Assembly (NCBI RefSeq): GCF_039534975.1 | Contig: NZ_BAAAWH010000001.1 | Location: 62,001 to 126,000 of the forward strand | Length of the DNA: 64,000 nt | Source of the DNA: Microbacterium terregens | Lineage (GTDB): Bacteria > Actinomycetota > Actinomycetes > Actinomycetales > Microbacteriaceae | Direction of reading: 5' to 3' | Part shown: positions 58,255 to 64,000 of the stretch, in pieces | Layout: each line of letters starts with the position of its first letter | How positions within the stretch are numbered: position 1 is the first letter of the stretch | Position numbers and translations under genes: made by a program | The notes under the pieces: model-generated | What the model was told of the DNA's origin: nothing | Databases searched by the model: none | What the model saw: only the letters and a program-made list of their open reading frames with translations

Positions 58255-58594
58255 GTGTTCTCCTTCGAACCTGCCGCGCGTCGAACCCGGCACTGAGTTC
58301 CAGCATACGTGGGACCGAGTTCCGCCACAGGTGGATCGAGGGGGCTGGCCGCACGACCAGGCTACCCGCACGGCCCGGCGGTCGCCGGGCGCAAGGCCGT
58401 CGCCCCGGGCGGCAGAGGCGCGTGCCACGCGCAAGGATGGCGGGTCACCGCTGGACCACATGATCATGGCGGCGATGAGCACGAGTGGAACCACGGGCCG
58501 GGGTGGAAAGCGCCCTCATCGACGCGTACGGCATCGCGCCCGATCATGTCCGCCTCGCGTACTGCCGCGAGCGGCCGAACGCGACCTGAGGTCG
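58255..58594. other. 340-bp intergenic region with a possible gene remnant
   Basis: Left part is the promoter region of the leftward SDR operon (a TGGGACCGAGTTC word recurs near 58310 and, in variant form, near 58285). The right part carries the frameshifted remnant described separately. No intact gene is seen. Confidence 0.5.
58470..58589 (+). pseudogene. possible 3' remnant of a phosphotransferase-like gene
   Basis: One frame reads [11 protein letters not shown] and the next reads [20 protein letters not shown] then RERPNAT and a stop at 58587-58589. Joined by a one-base shift, this looks like the C-terminal tail of an aminoglycoside-phosphotransferase-like protein (DAYG-I-xPD-RxxYYR pattern). 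No upstream domain is recognisable, so it would be a decayed fragment. Evidence is pattern-level only. Confidence 0.3.
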
Positions 58595-59425
58595 CTACAC
58601 CGGCCCGAGGATGAAGTTCCACGCCCCGGTTCGCACGGCGACCGTCACCGCGGTCGCGGAGATCGCGGCACCGGCGGCCAGCAGCATCCACTCTCGCCAG
58701 CCGAACCGGGACTCGCGCGCCCACGTCCGTGAGCCGTCCCCCCCGAACCGGGACTCGCGCGCCCACGTCCGTGAGCCGTCCCCCCCGAACCCGCGGGCCT
58801 CCATCGCCGTCGCCAACGTCGATCCCCGCCGGATCGAGAGGACGAACAGCGCGAACGCCATTCCGACGACCCTGCGCACGCGCCCGGTGTCCGCGACCCC
58901 GCGGGCGCGTCGGGCGAGGGCGAGCGCGCGCCAGTCGTCGGTCAGCAGCCCGAGAAGCCGCATGCCCGCGAGGGCTCCCAGTACGAACCGTGCCGGGAGC
59001 TTCAGCAGCTGAGCGAGGCCGTCCGCCAGATCCGTGGGATCCACGGTGACGAAGAGCACGACCGCGGGCAGTCCGATCGCCAGCACGCGGAAGAAGGTGG
59101 CGAGGGCGAGCATCAGCGAGCCTTCGCTGATGCGGACCACGAACCACTCGGCGTAGACCTCGCCGCTGGTCGCCCCGTAGAGCGCGATCGTGACGCCCGC
59201 GAGAGGGGCGGCGATCCAGATCGGGACGGTGCGCAGCCAGAACTCGCGCCAGCGCAGCCCAGCCGCCAGCAGCAGCGGCAGCTCCAGCACGAGCGCGACG
59301 GCGGCCGAGACCGGGTCGATCGTCAGCACGAGGGGCAGTGCGATCAGCAGCGCCGCGCCCAGCTTGGCCACCGGATTCAGAGCCGCGATCGGTCCCCGCC
59401 GCACGGGGGTATCCACCCGCGTCAC
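58595..59425 (-). CDS. ECF transporter transmembrane T component (EcfT/CbiQ-like)
   Basis: A 276-residue membrane protein with about six helices. The two Ala-Arg-Gly coupling motifs are ALARRARGVADT and TAMEARGFGGDG. Immediately after the second motif a 14-residue segment GDGSRTWARESRFG is duplicated in tandem, encoded by a 42-bp repeat. It couples the ATPases to the YkoE substrate component. GTG 59425 overlaps the ATPase stop. Last gene of the thiamine-type ECF operon. Confidence 0.87.
   Translation of the reverse strand: MTRVDTPVRRGPIAALNPVAKLGAALLIALPLVLTIDPVSAAVALVLELPLLLAAGLRWREFWLRTVPIWIAAPLAGVTIALYGATSGEVYAEWFVVRISEGSLMLALATFFRVLAIGLPAVVLFVTVDPTDLADGLAQLLKLPARFVLGALAGMRLLGLLTDDWRALALARRARGVADTGRVRRVVGMAFALFVLSIRRGSTLATAMEARGFGGDGSRTWARESRFGGDGSRTWARESRFGWREWMLLAAGAAISATAVTVAVRTGAWNFILGPV
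58703..58787. repeat. 42-bp in-frame tandem duplication in ecfT
   Basis: Two near-identical units containing CCGGGACTCGCGCGCCCACG inside the T-component gene, adding 14 residues to a cytoplasmic loop near the coupling helices. Confidence 0.8.
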
Positions 59426-60915
59426 TGCGTTGCTCCCACCGCGAGCCGCCGCGCGCGCAGCGCGTCGAGCACGGTCTGGTCGTGCGTGATCGCGACCACT
59501 GCGGCGCCGCCTTCGCGGTCGGTGCCATCGCGCAGCCCCGCGATGATGGCGACGAGCTCGGCCCAGGTCACAGCATCCTGGCCGAAGGTCGGCTCATCCA
59601 GCACGAGGACCTGCGGACGCGTCGCGAGCATCGCGGCGACCGTCAGCCGCCGCTTCTCACCGCCGGACAGCGTGTACGGGTTCGCGTCCGCGAGCGGCGC
59701 GAGACGCAGGCGCTCCAGCAGCTCGTCGACGCGCGCGGCGGTCTCGGCCGCCGGCAGCCCGAGCGCACGGGGACCCACCTCGAGCTCGGCGCGGACGGTC
59801 GTGGTCAGCAGCTGATGCTCGGGATCTTGGAAGACCGTCCCGATTCGGGTGAGCAGACCGCGCGAGGGCCACGCGATGGGATCGCCCCTCATCCCCGCCG
59901 ACAGCCGTGCGGATGCCGACACGCGGCCGGCTTCGGGTGGGATGAGTCCCGCGAGCGTCAGCCCGAGGGTGGACTTGCCCGCACCGTTCGGACCGACGAT
60001 GCCGAGCACCTCGCCCGCGTTCACACGCAGGTCGAGGGGACCCGTGACCGGAGTGCCGCGCACGCGGGAGACGGTGAGCGACGCCGCGGTCAGGAGCGTG
60101 GGTCCGGGGCTGTGCGCCGGGGGCGGTGGGAACGCCGGGGGGATGCCGGGCACCCACACCCCGCCGGCGGCGAGCTCCCGCCCGCGCGTCCGGAGGACCT
60201 CATCGGGCGAGCCGTCCGCGAGGACCCCCTGCTGACCGGAGGCGGAACCGCCCAGGACGAGGACGCGGTCGACGAGCGGCAGCCAGACATCCAGCCGGTG
60301 CTCGACCACCACGAGCGTCGCGCCGGTCGCATCCAGCGCGCGGCGCACCGCGTCGCGCACCTCGACGACTCCGGCCGGATCGAGGTTGGCGGTCGGCTCA
60401 TCCAGCAGGATCACGCCGGGCTGCATGGCGAGGACCCCGGCCAGCGCGAGTCGCTGCTTCTGCCCGCCCGAAAGCGCCGAGGTCGATCGGTCCAGCGGGA
60501 CGTCCAGCCCCACCGCGTCGAGCGCCGCACGCACCCTCGGCCAGATCTCGGAGCGCGGCACGCCCAGGTTCTCGCAGCCGAACGCGACATCGTCACCGAC
60601 GCGGGCGAGGATGGCCTGGCTGTCCGGATCCTGCAGGACCATACCGGCGCGGCCGCGCACCCGCGCCGCCGCCTCGCCCGCCAGTGTCAGCTCCCCCGTC
60701 TGCTCGCCCTCGTCGTCACCGCCGAGCACGCCCGCGAGCGCATGCAGCAGAGTCGACTTGCCCGAACCGGATGCTCCCAGCAGGAGGACGTGCTCGCCCG
60801 GGGCGATCCGGAACGACACGTCCTGGAGCGCCCACCGCAGGCGCGTCGCGTAGCGCCAGCCCCACCCGTGAGCCTCGATCGCCGCGGGTCGGGCGACGCC
60901 GACCCCGGCGGTCAC
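59422..60915 (-). CDS. ECF transporter fused double ATPase (EcfA/EcfA')
   Basis: A 497-residue protein with two ABC ATPase domains: first Walker A GASGSGKST, signature LSGGQKQR, Walker B VILLDEPT; second GPNGAGKST, LSGGEKRR, VLVLDEPT. Q-loops VLQDPDSQA and VFQDPEHQL are typical of ECF ATPases. A Pro-rich linker joins the halves. It resembles YkoD, the double ATPase of the YkoEDC thiamine/HMP uptake system. GTG start 60915; 15 bp after ykoE. Confidence 0.9.
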   Translation of the reverse strand: MTAGVGVARPAAIEAHGWGWRYATRLRWALQDVSFRIAPGEHVLLLGASGSGKSTLLHALAGVLGGDDEGEQTGELTLAGEAAARVRGRAGMVLQDPDSQAILARVGDDVAFGCENLGVPRSEIWPRVRAALDAVGLDVPLDRSTSALSGGQKQRLALAGVLAMQPGVILLDEPTANLDPAGVVEVRDAVRRALDATGATLVVVEHRLDVWLPLVDRVLVLGGSASGQQGVLADGSPDEVLRTRGRELAAGGVWVPGIPPAFPPPPAHSPGPTLLTAASLTVSRVRGTPVTGPLDLRVNAGEVLGIVGPNGAGKSTLGLTLAGLIPPEAGRVSASARLSAGMRGDPIAWPSRGLLTRIGTVFQDPEHQLLTTTVRAELEVGPRALGLPAAETAARVDELLERLRLAPLADANPYTLSGGEKRRLTVAAMLATRPQVLVLDEPTFGQDAVTWAELVAIIAGLRDGTDREGGAAVVAITHDQTVLDALRARRLAVGATQ

Positions 60916-60930
60916 GTGAGCGGCGACACG

Positions 60931-61563
60931 CTAGACGCGCCGCGTTGTTTCGCGACCCGAGGCGAATCGCCCCAGGGCGCCCGTGGCCGCCAGTCCGCGG
61001 GCGACGAACCACGAGCCGGCGCCGGCGATCAGCGCGCCCGAGATCGTGGTCGCGACGATGTACACGATCGTGAAGGTGGTGTCGGCGCCGGCATACCAGA
61101 GGATGCGGTCGTTGATGCCGCACGCGAAACCCGCTCCGGCTCCGGCGAGGATCGCCACCGGCAGTCGCCAGACGGCATAGGCGAACAGCAGGAAGACCAG
61201 TTCGGCACCCAGGCCCTGCACCAGCCCGGAGGCGATCGTCAGAGGTCCCCACTGGTTGCCGATGAGCGCCGAGATGACCGAAGCGACGACTTCCGTGTAC
61301 AGAGCCGCTCCCGGTTTGCGGATGATGAGCGCGCCGAGCACACCGGCGACCAACCATGGCCCGGCGAGCAGTCCCTGCACACCGGGCAACAGGGGCTTCA
61401 GAAGCGCGCTGGGCGCCTCATAGCCCACGTTCCAGAGCAGGAACACCAGTGAGCAGGCGACGGCGATGACGCTGGCGACGACGATGTCGACGACCCGCCA
61501 CCGCCAGACGATTCCCGAGAAACCGCGGCGTGTGGGACGAGATGAGGACGTGGTGGTGCTCAT
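60931..61563 (-). CDS. ykoE: ECF transporter substrate component for thiamine precursor (YkoE-like)
   Basis: A 210-residue integral membrane S component with about six helices: VVDIVVASVIAVACSLVFLLWN, GYEAPSALLKPLLPGVQGLL, the PGAALYTEVVASVISALIGNQWG segment and VQGLGAELVFLLFAYAVW. These match YkoE, which binds HMP or thiamine. A TPP riboswitch immediately upstream fixes the substrate class. GGAAGGAGA precedes the ATG at 61563. The operon order is ykoE-ecfA-ecfT. Confidence 0.9.
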   Translation of the reverse strand: MSTTTSSSRPTRRGFSGIVWRWRVVDIVVASVIAVACSLVFLLWNVGYEAPSALLKPLLPGVQGLLAGPWLVAGVLGALIIRKPGAALYTEVVASVISALIGNQWGPLTIASGLVQGLGAELVFLLFAYAVWRLPVAILAGAGAGFACGINDRILWYAGADTTFTIVYIVATTISGALIAGAGSWFVARGLAATGALGRFASGRETTRRV

Positions 61564-61573
61564 GTAGATCTCC

Positions 61574-61657
61574 TTCCTGCGCTGGCATGACCCAGATCAG
61601 GTTCGACGGTCGAAGCGTGTTCGCTTCCTCTCAGCCCGGCACACCGGACTCCCGTGT
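61574..61657 (-). ncRNA. TPP riboswitch (thi box)
   Basis: On the minus strand, GTGCCGGGCTGAGAGGAAGC followed by GAACCTGATCTGGGTCATGC then CAGCGCAGGAAGG: the two invariant thi-box halves (CTGAGA and ACCTGATCTGG-T-ATGCCAGCG-AGGAA) around a variable hairpin AGCGAACACGCT. The 3' edge merges with the ykoE Shine-Dalgarno GGAAGGAGA, so TPP probably blocks translation initiation. A possible -10 TATAGA lies near 61671-61676. Confidence 0.95.
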
Positions 61658-61693
61658 TGACGGAACGAGTCTATAGCCCGGCGCGACAGGGGG

Positions 61694-61699
61694 TAATTT
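61694..61699 (+). promoter_or_regulatory. leaderless -10 element
   Basis: TAATTT, six bases, then GTG 61706. Confidence 0.45.
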
Positions 61700-61705
61700 G
61701 GGCGG

Positions 61706-63319
61706 GTGACTCCGGATGACGACGCCACGCCTACGCGACGTTCCGCACGCCGTGCGGCGCAGGCGCAGCGCGCCGACGCGCGATACGGGAACGGCTCACT
61801 CGACGCGGCCGAACCGCAGACCGTCGCGGTGTCCGGCGCTCTGGCCCAGGTGACCGCAGCCACTCCCGGAGCCTCGTCCACGCCGGCTCCCGCGGTCGGC
61901 GCGTCGACGGCCGTCGCGGCCGGATCGGAGATCGGCCCCACGAGCGCGTCCCCGCGCCGGACCGCCCCGTCCCGGACGAGCAGGCGGGTCGCGTTCGGCT
62001 GGGTGGACGAACGGACCCTCGCCCTCACACCTCCCGCTGCCCGGACTCTCGCCGTACCGGCATCCCCGTATCTCGCCGTCGAGCCGGAGCTGCTCGCGGA
62101 CGTGCCGCGCCGCTCGCTGTGGCGTGCCGGCGTCCTGGTGCCGATCGCGATCATCGCGCTTCTGCTCGGCGCGTACTCCGGAACAACGCTGTTGTGGCCG
62201 CTGCACGCCGTGTCACCGACGGTCGAGGCCGCCCAGATCCAACCGCTCGCGGCGCCCGCCGCCGTGCTCAGCTGGCCCGCAGCCGGAAGCGCCTCGGTGT
62301 CCGTTGCGGGCATCGACGGGCTCGCCACCTCCACCGTCGAGCCCGCACCCATCGCGAGCATCACGAAGGTCGTGACGGCCCTCCTCGTGCTCGATGAGAT
62401 GCCGCTCGCCCTCGGCGAGCAGGGCCCGGACTTCCGCTTCACCGCGAGAGACAGCAGCGCGTACTGGGGCTACCGCGAGAACGGCGAGTCGGCGCTGGAT
62501 GTCCCGGTCGGCGGCTCGCTCACGCAGTACCAGATGCTCGAGGGCATGCTCATCGGCTCTGCCAACAACTACGCCGACCGGCTGGCCAGCACCCTCTGGC
62601 CCACCGACGCAGTGTTCGCCCGTGCCGCGAACGGGTGGTTGAGAGCCCACGGCGTCCCGGGCGTCACCGTCGTGGAACCGACGGGACTGGATCCGGGCAA
62701 TGCCGCCAGCCCGGACGCGCTCATCGCGCTGGCGCAGCGGGCGATGGCGCATCCGGTGATCGCCGAAATCGTCGCGAAGCCGGCGGTCGAACTGCCCGGC
62801 GCCGGGCTCGTGGCGAACACCAATGGACTGCTCGCCGATCCCGGAGTGGTGGGCATCAAGACGGGCTCGCTCGACTCGTTCAACCTGCTCTCCGCGAAGG
62901 ACATCGTCGTCGGCGAGACCACCGTGCGCGTCTACAGTGCCGTCCTGGGCCAGCCCGACGACGACGTCCGTCTCGCCGTGTCGCGGACGCTGTACTCCGA
63001 GGTCGAACTCGCGCTGCAGCCGACTCCTTCGGTGGTGAAAGGCACGGTCGTCGGGCACGTGACCACCGAGTGGGGCGAGAACGTCGCCATCGTGACCGAG
63101 GACGACGCGAGCGTCATCCTCTGGAACGGTTCGATCGGCGCCGTCACGACGGACGTCGCCCTCGGCGACGCACGCGAGAAGGGTGCGAGCGTCGGGACCC
63201 TCGCGGTTCGCGGTCCGCTGGATTCGACCAGCACCACGCTCGGGCTCGCAGCCGACATCGAGCCGCCGAGCCCGTGGTGGCGGCTCACCCACCCGCTCGA
63301 TCTGTTCGGGCTGAACTGA
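61706..63319 (+). CDS. D-alanyl-D-alanine carboxypeptidase (low-molecular-weight PBP)
   Basis: A 537-residue penicillin-binding-fold protein. Residues 1-140 are cytoplasmic and Ala/Thr/Arg-rich; one membrane helix (GVLVPIAIIALLLGAYSG) anchors it; the exported domain has SITK (nucleophile Ser), SANN (SxN) and KTGS. It trims pentapeptide stems of peptidoglycan. The long N-terminal cytoplasmic region is unusual compared with DacA-type enzymes, which have a cleaved signal. Leaderless GTG start; divergent from the riboswitch operon. Confidence 0.9.
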   Translation: MTPDDDATPTRRSARRAAQAQRADARYGNGSLDAAEPQTVAVSGALAQVTAATPGASSTPAPAVGASTAVAAGSEIGPTSASPRRTAPSRTSRRVAFGWVDERTLALTPPAARTLAVPASPYLAVEPELLADVPRRSLWRAGVLVPIAIIALLLGAYSGTTLLWPLHAVSPTVEAAQIQPLAAPAAVLSWPAAGSASVSVAGIDGLATSTVEPAPIASITKVVTALLVLDEMPLALGEQGPDFRFTARDSSAYWGYRENGESALDVPVGGSLTQYQMLEGMLIGSANNYADRLASTLWPTDAVFARAANGWLRAHGVPGVTVVEPTGLDPGNAASPDALIALAQRAMAHPVIAEIVAKPAVELPGAGLVANTNGLLADPGVVGIKTGSLDSFNLLSAKDIVVGETTVRVYSAVLGQPDDDVRLAVSRTLYSEVELALQPTPSVVKGTVVGHVTTEWGENVAIVTEDDASVILWNGSIGAVTTDVALGDAREKGASVGTLAVRGPLDSTSTTLGLAADIEPPSPWWRLTHPLDLFGLN

Positions 63320-63325
63320 CCGCTG

Positions 63326-64000
63326 TCAGCCCGATGCGGCGCGCACTGCCGTGCCGCGCCGGTAGTTCTGCACGAGGATCAGCACGCTCACGGCGAGGAC
63401 CCACGCGGGAAAGATGAGCGTGACCCAGAGGCTGAGCGTCGTCACGACGAGCAGGACGACGGCGACCGCGTACGTCACGAACGCGAGCCACCGCGGCATG
63501 ACGCCGGTGCGCAGCCACATCGTGGCCAACGAGATCAGCAGCACCCCGGCCATGCGCAGCGCATAGATGTTGCTGACCTGCAGCATGAGCGCACGACCGA
63601 ACGTCGTGATCTCAGCCCGCGTGCCCGCATCGCTGAAGAACGGCACCGTTGCCACGATCCCACCCGCGATCGCCGCTGAGACGAACACCATCGCCAGGAA
63701 CAGGAGGCCGCTGCCGATGAACACGGAGGAGAACAACTGGTCCTCGGACTCCTTGAACCGGTCGCGGACGACTCCCATGAACCAGAGGAATGCGATGCCG
63801 GCGAACGGCACCAGTCCGAGCCCGATGCTGATGCGCGTCGCGGCGGCCTGATCAAGCCAATCGGGGTCGCCCGAGAGCGTTTCTGGGAGAGCCGATCGCA
63901 TGAGCACCAGCGCCGCCGTGAACAGCACCGCGAACAGCACACCGGCGATCGCGGCCGCGCGAGGCGAGCTCAGCGGGCGGCGTTCGGTCGACCCTCTTCC
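63326..64000 (-). CDS. multi-pass membrane protein, 5' end outside window
   Basis: At least 224 residues are visible and the frame is open to base 64000 (GRGSTERRPLSSPRAAAIAG precedes the first helix), so the true start may lie outside or near the edge. Six hydrophobic segments: VLFAVLFTAALVLM, IGLGLVPFAGIAFLWFMGVV, SGLLFLAMVFVSAAIAGGIVA, MAGVLLISLATMW, LAFVTYAVAVVLLVVTTLSLWV and PAWVLAVSVLILVQ. No family function recognised. Convergent with the carboxypeptidase gene, 6 bp between stops. Confidence 0.7.
   Translation of the reverse strand, partial: GRGSTERRPLSSPRAAAIAGVLFAVLFTAALVLMRSALPETLSGDPDWLDQAAATRISIGLGLVPFAGIAFLWFMGVVRDRFKESEDQLFSSVFIGSGLLFLAMVFVSAAIAGGIVATVPFFSDAGTRAEITTFGRALMLQVSNIYALRMAGVLLISLATMWLRTGVMPRWLAFVTYAVAVVLLVVTTLSLWVTLIFPAWVLAVSVLILVQNYRRGTAVRAASG

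Noticed and set aside
59338..61452. 704-residue plus-strand open frame
   Set aside because: Opposite the ECF ATPase and ykoE genes, both with intact motifs.
1..64000. tRNA, rRNA, IS element or prophage
   Set aside because: Scanned by eye for cloverleaf-type ends, transposase motifs (DDE, HUH) and phage genes; none was convincing, though short RNA genes could be missed without software.

Overview
This is 64 kb of high-GC actinobacterial chromosome, most likely from a Microbacterium-like member of the Microbacteriaceae. That assignment is an inference from several signs: very high GC, frequent GTG starts, strong Shine-Dalgarno sites mixed with many leaderless starts, recurrent GGATGCCG/CGGCATCC words, an ECF-type YkoE thiamine transporter under a TPP riboswitch, and a CofE (F420) gene. 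No rRNA, tRNA, CRISPR array, IS transposase or phage gene was recognised. The window is almost entirely catabolic and transport genes. Both edges cut a gene.

Layout. 0-3.7 kb: a leftward operon of a Cys-type UGSC-family protein, its usual WTDGLPVVP partner and an aconitase-X large subunit (cut by the edge), divergent from a zinc alcohol dehydrogenase. 3.7-16.1 kb: an acyl-CoA type catabolic locus of unknown substrate (MaoC hydratase, SDR, acyl-CoA ligase and acyl-CoA dehydrogenase, all translationally coupled), an NDMA-type alcohol dehydrogenase, a NitT/TauT-type ABC importer, an aldo/keto reductase, an aldehyde dehydrogenase and an IclR regulator. 16.2-25 kb: arginine/ornithine/proline breakdown (DDAH-like hydrolase, RocD, PutA with a LysR regulator), interrupted by an XRE/membrane-protein pair and a TetR regulator. 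25-31.4 kb: small envelope proteins of unknown function, a large multi-pass membrane protein, a thioesterase, a GNAT enzyme, CofE and a block of six palindromic repeats.

31.4-46.2 kb: MBL hydrolase, an unusual cytochrome b with a long Ala/Pro-rich N-terminus, EtfA/EtfB, a MarR regulator, branched-chain acyl-CoA genes (enoyl-CoA hydratase, MmsB, acyl-CoA dehydrogenase), a thiolase and the methylcitrate cycle (prpC, prpB, prpD) under a GntR regulator. Valine-type degradation yields propionyl-CoA, which the prp genes would consume; ETF and the cytochrome would carry electrons from the dehydrogenases. 46.2-64 kb: two paralogous class V aminotransferase-fold proteins around a RidA protein, NUDIX, aldo/keto reductase, a UbiB/ABC1 kinase, RlmN, LysE exporter, a second SDR/enoyl-CoA hydratase/SDR operon, the riboswitch-controlled ykoE-ecfA-ecfT operon, a D,D-carboxypeptidase and a partial membrane protein.

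The structure least explained by genes is a set of intergenic palindromes in at least four sequence families (cores CTGTCrCAA, TTCACTTGTC, CCGCGAGAC and TGTGCACAACGTC). They sit at gene ends at 30.8-31.3, 36.6, 37.6-37.8, 40.0-40.2, 42.9, 43.85 and 55.7 kb. The UGSC/AcnX operon, the four-gene envelope module and the ETF-linked cytochrome with three RRGLPR-PWPPAG motifs are the best candidates for undescribed biology. Gene functions are from motif recognition only; no database search was possible.
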